Positions 27,962 through 40,206 are shown, counted from the first letter of the stretch. The stretch: 64,000 nucleotides of DNA from Carettochelys insculpta (GCF_033958435.1 NC_134138.1:182584798-182648797), one strand, 5' to 3'. Notes: a model not told the origin generated them from the letters alone. Numbers and translations are program-made.

Positions 27962-28167
27962 CAGAGAGGTAGCCGTGTTAGTCTGTATCTTCGAGAACAA
28001 GAAGAAGTCCTATGGCACCTTATAGACTAACAGATATTTTGGGGCATAAGCTTTCGTGGGCAAAGACCCACTTGCATCTGATGAAGCAGGTCTTTGCCCA
28101 CGAAAGTTTATGCTCCAAAATATCTGTTAGTCTACAAGGTGCCACAGGACTCCTTGTTGTTCTTGTG
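27962..28167. mobile_element. Penelope-like terminal repeat, head-to-head palindromic copy
   Basis: The sequence opens with AGCCGTGTTAGTCTGTATC, the usual end of Penelope-derived repeats in turtles. A left arm (28006-28070) is followed by its own inverse (about 28087-28152) around a spacer of about 17-20 bases. Both arms hold GGCACCTTATAGACTAACAG or its variant and the TTTCGTGGGCAAAGAC stem. The right arm carries CTGATGA (28078-28084) and GAAA (28102-28105) at hammerhead-like spacing. Confidence 0.8.
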
Positions 28168-28292
28168 AATGTAGTTGAGTTAGCATTTGTGAACAACTCA
28201 GCTGCTATAGTGATGAGCACCATAGAAAAATTCATGAGGAAATTAATAACTCTGCGTTCAAAGAGTAGTTTGAATAATGTGCATTAATAAAG

Positions 28293-29159
28293 CAGGTGGG
28301 CATAATACAGCCTGCAGGCCACCTCTGGCCTGGCAGACCTTTTTATTTGGTCTCCAAGCTCCTGCCAGAGTTGGGAGGTCAAGGGCTTGCCTGTTCTGCA
28401 TGGTGCTTGCTCTGCTCAGCTTGGCACATCAGCTGGAAACTGGTGTGTGTCTGCTTCCGTTCCACCCAACGCTCCAGCTGAGGAGTGGCACGTGGCTTGC
28501 TCGGCTTAGTCCAGCAAACCATCCGGGAAGCACGTTCAGGAATTTGCCCCACTCCGTCTATCACTCCAGCTGGGGAATGGGATCAGGGGCATGCTCCACT
28601 CAGAGGGGCGCTCCGTCCTAGCAGCCGTGCCAGGCTTGTTTCACTCTGCCCATCACTCCCCTGCCCCCAACTCTCAATTCCACCATCTCTCTGCACACAC
28701 AGAGCCACACTGTGCAGGTGTGACTTCACCATGTGGGGGCAGGGCGGAGGTAAGGTGTGGCATAAAGTTACAGGTGAGCTTACACAAATCTTTCCATTTT
28801 CTTCTCCACCTTGGTTCTGGGCTTGAGTGCCATGGCTCAGAATTGTCAGGGGTGCTGATGTTTCATGAGTCCAGGCCACAGAGAGGGCCCAGTGTTTGCA
28901 CCGTGTGTGTAGTCTTGTAAAGCCTTATTCAAAGGGGGCATGGAGTGGGGTTAAGTTTGCCTTAACTTTTGTCGTACATTGTTTTGAGGGTGTATGTATG
29001 GTTGTAAGTAAGGTTTTATGTTCATTTCCTCTAAAATATATCGTTATTAAATAGTTTATTGGAATAGCTCTGACTTGTTAACTTTGTGACCATCCATGGT
29101 TCTCCATCCCATTTCCATATCCACATGTGGCCATCAGGCCAAAAATATTACCCACCCTG
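28293..29159. mobile_element. hAT-type nonautonomous DNA transposon
   Basis: The left end CAGGTGGGCATAATACAGCC pairs with the inverse right end CAGGGTGGGTAATATTTTTGG, the style of hAT (Charlie-like) termini. The flanking 8 bases are TAATAAAG on the left and AAATAAAG on the right, 7 of 8 matching, as expected for the 8-bp hAT target duplication. The interior is GC-rich with chance ORFs and no transposase. Confidence 0.8.
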
Positions 29160-29398
29160 AAATAAAGCCAGGGATTACACAGTAAACAAAGTAACTGGTC
29201 ATTAAAGGAGCGCTATCCATCGTGTGCATTGAATGAGCTTGAGGTCTTCTGGAAAAAAAACCAATCTGTTCATGCTATTAATGACAGTATCACAATGCAT
29301 ACAGAGAAAGGGTGGAATGAAGGTTGCACAGACAACCTTCATTCTGTCATTTTCTAACTTTTGAGTGCTTGATTTTGCAACCTTAACATTCTTTTAAC

Positions 29399-29444
29399 GT
29401 GTGTGTGTGTGTGTGTGTGAGACAGAGAGAGAGAGAGAGAGAGA
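29399..29444 (+). repeat. (GT)n(GA)n microsatellite
   Basis: About ten GT units run into about ten GA units with one interruption (GAGACAGA). Confidence 0.95.
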
Positions 29445-29577
29445 TGGGTGCATTCATGCACAATTTGTATTAAGAGAGTGCCCGGGATTCCAATGCAGAA
29501 CCAGGCCCCATTGTGTTAACCACTGCACTCACATATTAAAAGTACAAGAGCTGCCATACTTGGTAGATTACAACATA

Positions 29578-30024
29578 CAGTAATCCCCCGAGGTATGTAC
29601 GTATCTCACATTAGTGCAATTGTAGGGGGAACTCAGAAGCTCCAGCCAGCTCTTACCCTGAGTGCCGTTGCTGGGTGGGAGAGGGGTGGTCGGGGTGGCA
29701 GCTTTTTAACAGGGGAATTCTCTGCCTCCTTCAGCCCCCCCCAGCAACAGCACTTGGGGCAGAGCTGGCGGCACCCTAAGCCAGCTGCAATCACCCTTCC
29801 CTGGGGGATTGCATCCCCCCTGCACAGTGGTGGTGGTGGCAGCTGCTGCTGCCGAGCTGGCTGACAGCCACCCAGCCAGCCAGCACCACTTCAAATCCAG
29901 GATCCCAGCCGTGGCAGCAGCTGCTGATGCTGAGGTGGCGGTCCTGCCCCCTCGACTTGTGCAAATTTTGAGTTATGATTGGTTTTCCAGTAGCATAATT
30001 CTTGCGCAAATCGAGGATCTACTG
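29578..30024. mobile_element. Tigger-like MITE
   Basis: The left end CAGTAATCCCCCGAGG and the inverse right end CAGTAGATCCTCGATTTGCG are each flanked by TA (29576-29577 and 30025-30026). The interior is GC-rich with CAG/CTG-type triplets near 29835 and no transposase. Confidence 0.7.
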
Positions 30025-30042
30025 TATCAATAAAACAAACTG

Positions 30043-30125
30043 GCTACATCTACACTAGAAGCATCTGTCTACAGAAGTTGCTGATGGAAGAGACGTTCCA
30101 ACAAAACTTCTGTTGACAGAGGTAA
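30043..30125. mobile_element. MITE end fragment, GGCTACATCTACACTAG family
   Basis: Begins TGGCTACATCTACACTAGAA and continues with GCATCTGTCTACAGAAGTTG and CCAACAAAACTTCTGTTGAC. The same order is found, inverted, in the MITE at 40013-40206. Only one end is present. Confidence 0.6.
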
Positions 30126-31089
30126 TAATGAGGTTGGTGATGAAATAAGCCTCATCTTTGATGTTTGTTTGTGCAGTGCCTAGCCCAATGAAGTCCATAT
30201 TATGGAGATCCTACACACTACTATAGGAGGAAAATAAATATTTTAGCACAATGAGCTTAGGTTTTGGTTTCATTTGTCATTGTCAGCTGGCAATGTCATG
30301 CACTGTCCTATCCATGAGCTGCACGCTTGAAAGCTGTTGCTGTTGCTATTGTAGACGGCTAAGGGAGATTCTTCTTTAGCTCACCAACTAGAACTGTTAC
30401 TTTACAAATTTGAAAACACCTGTTTCCTGGTGCAGTCATAGACATGGGAACTGGGATGGAGGGGGTGGTGCAGCACTTCTTGGGGCTCCCGGGAGCTGCC
30501 CCATGCACCCAGGATCCCCACTGCTGTTGCAGACACTCTGGGTCCTGGCTACCACTCCATGTGCCCAGAGTCTTAGCTGACAACCCCAAGTGCCTGAGCT
30601 CCCAGCCTCAGCTCTGTGGGCAGAGGGAAGGGGTAATGGAGCAGGTTTTCAGCACCCCTATTGTTAAAAATGTTCCAATGCCACTGATTGCAACTGGGAG
30701 GAATTATGCACAAAGGAGCTAAATGAAACAATGCCAGTGAGGATACTCCGTCATTTGGCGTTTACTCGTTTGGTTACCTTCCTCACTCATGCAGTGCAGT
30801 ACTCCTGCTACAAATTGTTTGTCGGGATGTACTTATATGTAGCATGTACTACCTGAACAATTATTAGATATTGAACTGCTGTAACACTTCTTGCTGAGAG
30901 GCAGTGTGGCCTAGTAGGATGAGCTTGGAGGGGGTAATCATTTCCCATGACATTAAGATTACCAGCTGTACTCTTTTGCAAAAAGGCGATGGGTGTCTTT
31001 AATAAACCTAACTGGTTAGAACTTTGCTTTTGTATCATCCAGGATCACTGTTAGCACAGAGCCTCTAGCATCTTTATGGTAGCTGGATC

Positions 31090-31467
31090 TTCAAATGAAA
31101 TTAATAGACAGTAGGTTTAAAACAAGTGTAAGGAAGTATTTCTTCACCCAACATACAGTCAGCCCATGGAACTCACTGCCAGTGGATGTCATGAATGCCA
31201 ATTTTTTATTTTTTTTAAGATAAGTTCATAGAGAATAGGTCTATCAATGGCTATTGACCAGCATGGTCAGAGATGCAAGGGATACAACTCCATGTTCTGA
31301 ATGTCTTTAAACTTCTGACTGCTATGAAGCTAGGTCCAGGCTGCAGGGGAAGAATCACTTAAAAACTTCCCTGTTGTGTTCATTTCCTCTGACGTACTTC
31401 ATACCAGCCACATCCAGAAAAGAGGCTAGATGGGCCATTGGTCTGACCCAGTATGGTCGTTCTTATG
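31090..31467 (+). mobile_element. CR1 LINE 3' end
   Basis: Phrases in CR1 order: GGTTTAAAACAAGTG, AAGGAAGTATTTCTTCACCC, GGAACTCACTGCCAGTGGAT, then GAGGCTAGATGGGCCATTGG, TCTGACCCAGTATGG and a terminal TTCTTATG. It is 5'-truncated and has no intact ORF. Confidence 0.88.
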
Positions 31468-31619
31468 GTACAGTTTTTGCCAAGTCACTTTTCTGCAGAT
31501 GACCCAAATCCTGCCGTTTTTTGCACTTGCTTAAATCAGGAGTAGCTCCACTGACCATGACAGAGTTATTCTACCTCTAGCAAGTTTAACCGAGGACGGA
31601 ATCTGCCCACATAACCTCA

Positions 31620-32040
31620 CCTTAAAATTGATTTTTATGTTTGTTCAGGAGTCCTTTGGGATCTCTTCCAATGATTGAAAGGAGCTGAGAAAACACAGCA
31701 GCACTTTTCCCCGAGATCTGCTCTTCTGCATCTCAATTGTATATGTGATTGGAGCAGAAAGGTGAAATTAACAAGACTTGGTTAATTATAGCCAGAGTTT
31801 GTGTGATCTGGTTAATGTCATTTTCCTGCTAGGCTGAAGTGACGCTGAACATCCTTGGAGATTTTAATAATGGGAGTGGGTGTGAAGGAAAGCTGACCTG
31901 CATAGTAAGATTAAGCAGTGGAAGAAGGGGAAAGGAAAGAGCATAAACTCTTGCAGCAGAGGGTAGGGTTTGTGCTTTCACAAGGCACAAGTTAATGGAG
32001 TCCTAATCATTTTCCCTTTTCCTTTAAACTCCCTGTGTAA
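31620..32040 (+). promoter_or_regulatory. candidate conserved noncoding element, intron 7
   Basis: Repeat-free block with ACTTGGTTAATTATAGCC, CTGGTTAATGTCATTTTCC, GATTTTAATAATGGG and GTCCTAATCATTTTCC. The clustered TAAT cores and lack of transposon features suggest a regulatory element. Function is inference. Confidence 0.35.
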
Positions 32041-32560
32041 AATACTAGAAGAGGGAAACTAACTAGAATTGGATTATCCTCCTCTTTGAAGCTTTTTATA
32101 TAGGAACAACTGCAATGGGAAATTGACTAAGTCTGTAGGATCACATATTAGTTTTGCTTCATCTGGCATATGGTAGAAAACCTAGATGCAGAGGTCAGTT
32201 TCCTACAAACCACCTAAAAAGGGGAAAACGAGAGAAATAATACAAATGAGAGTCAAAGGGTCAGAAAGTCTGTCACAAAGGATACTCTGTCATCTATGAG
32301 GTCCCAAATCCCTGACAGAGAGGGGTGAACACAAAGAAGCGTGAGACTTCATATCACTTCCAAAGTTAGTTTTAGCATTAAATATTTTAACACTGGGTAT
32401 TTATGTTATCCATATAATCATTCAGTCTCTCTTCTAATCTTGCTAAGTTCTTGGCCTCAGCAACATCCTTCAGTGGTAAGAATCTGGGGGCAAATTATAT
32501 ACTGTGTGAAAAAAGTTTTTCCTTCTGTCAGTTGTGAGTTTTAGCTTTAAAACTTCACTA

Positions 32561-32928
32561 AGGCTGTGTCTACACGACCTCCGTACTTCGAAAGGAGGAT
32601 GGTAAGTAGGGTGTTGGGATTTTATTAATGAAGTGCTGCACTGCATATACAGCACTTCATTATGCAAATTCCTCCCCCCACAGCAGCTTCGAAGTGCCGC
32701 CTCATGTCTAGCTGTGGCTTATACCCACCGGTACTTTGAAGTGCCCGGGGTACTTTGAAGTCCATTTATTCCTTGCTGGCACTTGGTAGTTTAACACTTC
32801 AGAGTCGCCGCAGGGGGGAATTTGCTTCATGAAGTGCTGCATATGTACTGCAGCACTTCATTAATAAACTCCCAACACTCTACTTGCCATCCTCCCTTTG
32901 AAGTAGGGAGGTAGTGTAGACAAGCCCT
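32561..32928. mobile_element. palindromic MITE with about 95-base arms
   Basis: The left end reads AGGCTGTGTCTACACGACC and the right end, inverted, AGGGCTTGTCTACACTACC. The arms stay alike through GGAGGATGGTAAGTAGGGTG and TTATTAATGAAGTGCTGCA. The element is short, noncoding and shares the TCTACAC terminus of the other MITEs. Confidence 0.82.
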
Positions 32929-34377
32929 AAATGTCTCTTTGCTCCTGTGTTATGAGACACGGAGAACAGAGGGTCCCAGTCTACTGTCTCCATGTAATTA
33001 TGTTATATATTGTTATCTTACCTTCTCTTATTTATCGCTTTTCTAAAGCAATGATTATTTTCATTCTTTCTTATGAGAGTTTTTCCAGACTTTGGATCAT
33101 TCTTTTTGGATTTCTCTGAAACTCCCGTTGTTTTACAATATCCCCTTTGAAATGAGACCAGTACTTCACAGTATTCCAGATGAGGCCCTACTATTGATTA
33201 TAATATTTTCTATATTCTGTCTGTCTTTATGCATCATCACATCAAACAAAATTATGTGGCTTAATGGGGCTGATAAAAGCCAGACAGAATTCTAGAATAG
33301 TTTGGAAATGAACAAATGAAACACAGTGTGTTTGGGGATATTTTGACAGGAATCTCCTAATGCAGGAGGTTGCACAGATCTTACTGTTTTCATCGGTAGA
33401 AAGACACTCATGCGCAAGGTAAAAGACTTGGGTAACTCTATAAGCTTCAAAGGTTTTTTGTCATGTTATTCATCTTTGTTTTTAGATCTATATAAATCAA
33501 ACCTAAGACTTCAGGCTGTGACTTTTTATAAAGTGTAACATCTCTGGCTGGTGGTGTGTAATATATTGTAAATAAAAAAAATTAGTTTAAATCAGTGTAG
33601 TCATTTTCAAGATCTTGGAGTACAGAAAATAAACAGATGTGTCTTAGGTTCCAGTGTATTTTTGTGCAACTTTAAATAAAGCCAAAATGGTCACTTTGTA
33701 GTATTCATTTGTGGATTTAAACTCTGTAAATATGCAGAAAAAGAATGTGAGGACAGTGGATCCAATTCAGCATCCACTTTCACTCAGGCAGCTCCATTAA
33801 ACCAACTTCAGACCTAGGACAACTCCCCTGAAACACATCCTGTTGTGAGTATATGATATACATTACGCATTTAAACATGAGGATCTTAGTCTCCACTCTG
33901 TACCATGCAACTTGAGCAAAGTGTGTGTAAATGACTACCAGGCCTGTCAGCCTTGAGCCCAACTATGAATGGCAGTGAAGAATTACAATAGGAACAGAAA
34001 TCAAATATTAATGTAATGGTTGAAGTCCACTTCTAGCCTTGTTGAGGTGGATTTTTATGTGTAGTTTTTTCTTATGCAATCTCTATTTTGCAGAATAATG
34101 AGACTCAATTAGATTGTTGTGGGAATTCTTCATGTTTTGTGTGCAAGAGGATACATGTTTTCAAAACACAAAAAACTACATAGTCTCTGCCTCAAAGTCA
34201 AGCAACCTACTAAGGATTGGGGAAGAGGACATAAATTGAATGCATTTGCACACGTGTGTTCATAGATACATATTGCATCTCTTTGTTGTTATGGACACTG
34301 CAGAGCAAATCACTTTAGACAGGCTAATTTGACAAACTTTAGTGGCAGAGTTACAGCCTTTAAACTAGATAGTACAG

Positions 34378-34906
34378 CAGTGGTGGGCAAACCGCTGTCC
34401 ATGGGCCACATGCAGACCATCAGGGTTCTGTGTGTGGCCCACAAGAGATTTTGTTTACCATGTCTCATATTAAATATCAGAGGGGTAGCCTTGTTAGTCT
34501 GGATCTGCAAAAGCAACGTGGGGTCCTGTGGCACCTTATAGACTAACAGAAATGTATGAGCATAAGCTTTCGTGGGCAAAGACCCACTTTGTCAGATGCA
34601 GATGTCTCATGTTGTGCAGGGCTGCCAGATTTGGCTCACTTCTGTCTACATAGTTTACTTTTCCTACTAGTATTACTCAAGTGGCATGCATATAAGCAGA
34701 GGCACATGCTGTGAGGTGTCTGCTGATTAAATACAACACTGGGAGAGCCAGGCGCTCCCTCCACATCCAATCAAAGAGCTTTGATGGTTGCAATAAAGTG
34801 TATAAATTTTAGAAATGCAAGTAAGCAAAACTAATGTATCTCAGGAGACCGTTCTATGGCCTGTTGAGACTGAGTGTCACTCACTAGCTTAGGTTGCCCA
34901 TCACTG
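34378..34906. mobile_element. hAT-type element interrupted by a Penelope repeat
   Basis: The left end CAGTGGTGGGCAAACC and the inverse right end CAGTGATGGGCAACC are hAT-like. The 8-base flanks TAGTACAG and TAGCAGAG match at 6 of 8 positions. A Penelope-derived repeat at 34469-34601 is inserted inside it. Confidence 0.78.
34469..34601 (-). mobile_element. Penelope-like short repeat nested in a hAT element
   Basis: Contains GGGTAGCCTTGTTAGTCTGG, TGGCACCTTATAGACTAAC and AGCTTTCGTGGGCAAAGACC. It is flanked by a perfect 9-base target duplication ATGTCTCAT (34460-34468 and 34602-34610). On the minus strand a hammerhead-like core reads CTGACAA (34589-34595), a stem, then GAAA (34568-34571). The core is altered from CTGATGA. 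Confidence 0.82.
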
Positions 34907-34921
34907 TAGCAGAGCGTAATA

Positions 34922-35248
34922 CAGGTTGAACCTCTCTAATCTGGCATCCTTGGGACCTGACCAGCGCTGCATGAGAGAATTTGCTGGACCACTAGAGGTC
35001 AATATTGTCTAGCAGATTACTGACACTTGCACTGCTGACAGGGCTCTCAGAAGACTTTTGTGAGTAATTTACAGCTAAATAACAACACAAAACACTAAGA
35101 TCCAGGACTGTTGGCTGTAAACAAACTTCATGGGATGAGAGGAAACTTGGCCACACCCATGATAAGTGGTCATGCTGGCTAACTAAAATCATGCTGGATT
35201 ATGGATGTTGCCAGATGAGAGAGTTCTGGATTAGAGAGGTTCAACCTG
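34922..35248. mobile_element. Tigger-like MITE, CAGGTTGAACCTCTC family
   Basis: Ends CAGGTTGAACCTCTCTAAT and the inverse CAGGTTGAACCTCTCTAATC are nearly perfect terminal inverted repeats between TA dinucleotides (34920-34921 and 35249-35250). It is the better kept of the two copies (other at 22704-23025) and begins 15 bases after the right end of the hAT element. Confidence 0.85.
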
Positions 35249-37289
35249 TATAATGATTTTTGTTTTGTTTTTAAATATGAAGGTTAGCTAAGGAAACTAA
35301 CACAAAGCTTGTTTCATATTTAGAACATGTGGGTAAATAACTATTAAAATGCATATTTAGTATCAAGAGCCCCTATATGCCACCTTGTGTTATGACTACA
35401 ATCCTGTTTAGTTCAAAGTTAGTTTAAAAGTTACTTGCTGTAAGTGTCACTGAACTACAGAGAGAGAACTGAGACAAAATATTAGAACATTTTTACATGT
35501 ATCCCGAAGGGTGTCAATCTATTATGCCTGTTAGTTTCAACAAGATTTCTCTCAAGAGCCAGCAGAACAGTATAATAGCAGATGATTTAATTTGGGACGG
35601 AGACCTGGAAGAACACAATGAAATCCTTAGGCAGGTTTTGCTGAGAGAATGAAAGAAACATCTGATGCTGAATTTTGAAAAATTTAAAATAAAAAAGGCT
35701 CTATTAGTTACAAGTAGAACAAAGACCAGCTGCGGGTTGATTTAAATGCATAAAAACCATAGTCGAATTGCCCAATCTAGAGAGAGAGATGAGGATGAAA
35801 AAAAAAATATTCTGTAAAGTTAATTCCAAATCAGCCTGAGGTCAATAAAACTCTGAAAGAAATTGCAGGGCATTCTCTAGTTTTAAGAGAACAAACAGCT
35901 TCAAAGCATGTGCTTCAGTGCTGTCAGGCACAGGGATGCTTTTCTGAATCATGGCCTTAATTCATTCCTAAGGCAGGAAGAGTATTCAGTTTCAGTTGGA
36001 TCAAGATCTCTTAACAATTCATAAAAATTCTACATCCAGGTTCAAAATGAGAAATCTTGAATTCTTGGCTCCACTAAAGTTAATGGCAAAGTTTCCTTTG
36101 ACTCTAATGAAGCCAGGATTTGACCCAAAAGGATGAACTGATGGCTGCTGTACTTAGTTGTTCTCTGAAGTCTGTCTACCCCAGTTTCGTTGCCTTCAGG
36201 TCCTTATGCAGTAGCAAAGGACAAAAGTGTGACAAAATATGTATCTTTCTCAGGACCACACCCATGCACGGTATATTGTTGGCAGGCATAATACTATGCA
36301 AAGTATTATTTTTTAAATAACTAAATAAAACTAAACTATAAATAAACTAAAATAGTTGGATAGAAGTAGTGCTGTACAAACTTTGGGCTTTCAATGGGAG
36401 TAGAGCTTAGAGAGCAAAGCAGAAAGCTTCCCCATAACTGGCAAGCTCAGCAGAAAACACACATACAGGGAGAGAGAGATACTGCAAGAGTTTATGCTGA
36501 GTCCTGCTGAGATGGCTGACCTTGGAGATGTCAACCCGCTGTCTGTTTTCTGAAGGTTTTGGGTGTCCCCAGTGATCTTTGTCAAATTGTGGTCCCACTT
36601 TAAGTATATCTGTCTATCTATATGTACATAAACAACACATGAAAAAGGAAAGAATTTTCCTGACTTTGAGTCACAGCTGTTTTGTGGTAAAACCCACAGC
36701 TGTGCCTAGAAACTGGATGACCTTGCTAATAGGACAGCCACAAAGTAGCCACAAAGTTTGGTTTTGATTATAATGTCTGTTTTTCTTCTTCTTGAAGTCA
36801 GTTCCCTAAAATTTGATGTGCTCATGTAATTGCAATGTAGTTCACTGCCCTGCTTTACCTCCAGTGCAGGGTGTTTGAAACTTTAGGGGGTAGTGGAGAG
36901 AGGACAGAAAGAAAGAAACTGAGATTTTTTGTCATTGGATTTGAAATATCATTGCAACTTAAAGTACTCACTATAGAGTTTTCTAACTCTTCCACACAGA
37001 AACACCCCAACAAAAGTCAATAGAAAAAAAAAACCCTGTGTGGCTTTTCCTTGGTTTTATTGTACTTTCTCCTTTTTCTTCCCCCCCCCCCACAGAATTT
37101 TAGAAAAATGATACTAAATATGAGGTCTACAACCAAAATAGCTATAACTGTGCATCCAATGGTACATATTTTCTTTTCTTTGCTGTACACTGGAAAGAAA
37201 GAGACCTGTGCTTTGTTCATATTTATATGAATGCTATTTCTTATTGCCAAGATATTTTTTTAATTAATTAGTGAGTTTTGATGGTCAGT

Positions 37290-37440
37290 GTTGGTATCCA
37301 ACTTCAGACACTGAAAAGACCTTGATTTTGAAAATGCCTAACCTCTGAAAATCTGAGCCCTTCAAGGAGTCTCAAGTTGGACACCTAAAAATCAAGGCAC
37401 CACAAATCACTGGTCATTTTTGAAAACAGTTGTGACATTT
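37290..37440 (+). repeat. old dispersed repeat fragment
   Basis: Contains ATTTTGAAAATGCCTAACC, CTCAAGTTGGACACCTAAAA and CACTGGTCATTTTTGAAAAC. The phrases recur in altered form near 42995 and 56915, so this is an interspersed family of unknown class. Confidence 0.45.
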
Positions 37441-39599
37441 GAATAGCTTTGGATTTACAGTCCTGAGAAATAGCTACTTTCAGGGTACTTTTAAAACCAG
37501 TACTTTTAGGTCTGCCACAATTGATAAATTTTAGAATTAAATGTGATTACATCTGTGAAAAGATTAAAATGCTGCACAGTCTTAAGTCATATTTTTAACT
37601 TTTTCCTTGATGCCTGCATAGTCACTCTGCAGGGTCCATAGTAACAGGAGCCTTCTTTGTTCCCTTGGGACATTTTAATTTTCTTTCTTATTGTTTGTAT
37701 AATCTGCATTTAGCTGCTTGCTCAACCTTGGAGAACAGGATCTCTTTGGCACTAGGTGTTTACCGCTCTCAAACCTGGAAAACTTGTGATGATTTTCAAA
37801 CCATTCTGTTCCCTTTTCTCTGCGTAAAACAGTTATAAAATAGCCTCACCTCTGTTTTTCATATATCTGGTACACAGGGCAGCAGTGAGTCAGGTTACAT
37901 TGAATTATACCTAGTAATGTTAGCATGGAGTAATCCAACACACTCCATGCACAGCATTTTTAAAAACAGTTTTAGAGCACACACAAAAATGTGTCTATCA
38001 TTTTCATTTGAGTTTTCCTCACTTAGCTTGGTGCCCAGCATTCTGCTAAAAGACACTAATTGTGTGTGTGTGGGGGGGGGAACCTACATCATGGCATGCG
38101 TATTGTATCTGGGTAGATAATCCGTGATATCAGCGTTTGGACACACACATTGGCGCATAATCCGTTGGATGCACTACAGTACCTTCAGTTTCCAAGTACC
38201 CTAATTTAACTAGCTGTCTGCTTAACGGTTAAGTGTCACTGACACTTGTTCCATGAGCGGTATCCAGGCTTCCTCATCGCTCTCTGATCAGAGTCTACTC
38301 TTGTGGTTTCTATTCAGAAGATAACATTGGGTGCCTCATCTCTTGCTGAATTGTGATTTTATAAAGTACATGATATCATCACAGATGTAAAAGGTTAAGT
38401 CCCAGGCTAGGACATTTGGGATGAGATGAACTCTGCCCCGGAGAGCATTTACCCAGCTTTCTATCTGAGACAGACACAGGGCACTGGGAAAGTACATGCA
38501 ACAGTAGCCCTAACTTCATCTCTGAATGTCTTCTAGCTGAAAGACTACACTGTGGGAACACCACTGCCCACCTACAGTGGGGTACATAGAGACGTGGCTG
38601 GTGTTAGGCACTTCTGTTCCTTAGATAAGGAATACCTGAGTAAGACCTGGGTTTGTGGTTTTACTCCTGAGCAGGAGTGAGGGCTCTTTGTTCTCTTTCC
38701 TCTTGTGCACAGCCAAATAGAACAAGCCTCAACTTTGGAGTATATTCTTGGGATTTGTTTTAAGAGAGTTCCCTGTTGCTACCTTCTACATGTAAGTGCA
38801 ACGTACTCCAGTTATTACCTCATGCAGGGATTTTAGTCAGTACAGTGGTTCCCTCACTTTTCCTTCCTCCCTCACCCAATCAGGAATGGTATTGGCTCAC
38901 ATCCCCCTTCTGTAACTGCACAGTTGGCTCTGCAGTGGAGCTGAACTGAAGCTGGAGCTAGAGGCAGAGCTGGCCTTTTGCAGGGGGAGTGGGGCTGGAG
39001 TGGAGTTGTGTCTGGGGCTGGATCTGGGTTGAGGGCAGAGTGTGGCTGAATGACATTCCCTCCCCCAACTCCCATCAAGGCTGGCCTATGCACCACTGCT
39101 ATGGGAGTACAACCCACTGTTTGGGGACTGCTGCATAACTGCCATGGGGATCATTACCAAAGAGAGTGCTTTAAAACACAGCCAGTATATTTCCTGGTGT
39201 GGAATTACAACAGAGAGACGAGAACCCTTAGGAAAAATCACAGCAGTCTTTAGGCAGTCAAACTAAGAGGAAACATTGCAGAAACTAAGCAATCAGGAAG
39301 AAAAGAGGAGTCAAGCGGGAAGAGGAGGACAACTCTAGTAATAGAGTGGTTTTCTTCGGCAGGCAACTGAAGTGCTTCTGTATCAAAATGCACTACACAA
39401 GGATTTCTGAGAGAGAGTTCCTTCAGAACAAAAGCACTGTAATGGAAAAGTGAGAGTTTGACAAGAGGTCTTTCAACCATGCAAACATTTTTTCTTGGCC
39501 CCTCGTAGGGACTGATGAGATGAAACAGATTATTTGGTGGGAGGTGAGGGGTCTTGTTTTGAAAGGACAACAGGAAAAAGTCAATACAAAATTGGTATG

Positions 39600-39790
39600 T
39601 GCACCCACAGCTGCCAGAAATGATTCACAGATATCTGAATGCATAGATGCAGATACTCGCAGATATAAAGTGGATATCCTCAGATTTGCAGGATTCTAGA
39701 TACAAATGTTGTATCTACATCTCTGTCCACAAAAATGAACCACAGATATCCATGGGTTTGCAGGGTGCTATCGTTTGTCTTGCCTTGCCT
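39600..39790 (+). repeat. degenerate internal-repeat block (GCAGATATC type)
   Basis: The words AGATATCTGAATGC, GCAGATACTCGCAGATATAA, GGATATCC and CAGATATCCATGGG recur within about 190 bases. The pattern resembles a dispersed vertebrate repeat with internal duplications. No name is assigned. Confidence 0.4.
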
Positions 39791-40012
39791 TGATTTCCCT
39801 GCAGTAAGAGAAGGCAATGAGAGACAGGAATACTACTAGACTTATTCAACTTGTCACAGGCTAATTAAAATTTAGGAATTGCATTCCAGAGTCTAATTCA
39901 GCATTGGCAATTTTGTGTATCCAGAATTTTTTGGAGTTCACCATCAACTGTATTGTTCAGCAGTTTGAATAATTTCTCTGAGGCAGAGAAAAAGCTGCTA
40001 CACTCTGTTCTC

Positions 40013-40206
40013 TAAGGCTACATCTAGAGAGTTTTGTCAACAAACCTGGCAGAGCAGCTACACACACAATGCATTTTTTCGACAGAACAGAACAAAGATT
40101 GATCTGCTTTGATGAATAGACGCGATCTGTCGACAGAAGTTTTGTTAGAACATCTCTTCCAACAACAACATCTATAGACAGATGTTTTTAGTGTAGACGT
40201 AACCTA
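40013..40206. mobile_element. MITE, GGCTACATCTA family
   Basis: The left end AAGGCTACATCTAGAGAG and the inverse right end TTAGGTTACGTCTACACTAA frame about 190 bases. Inside are GTCGACAGAAGTTTTGTTAG and CTTCCAACAACAACATC, shared with 30043-30125 in inverse. Confidence 0.7.

Noticed and set aside
28012..28287. Open frames on both strands across the Penelope palindrome
   Set aside because: The palindrome makes the two strands look alike, giving mirrored frames without a domain.
29401..29583. Open frame across the GT/GA repeat
   Set aside because: A simple repeat translated as Cys/Val and Glu/Arg runs; not a gene.
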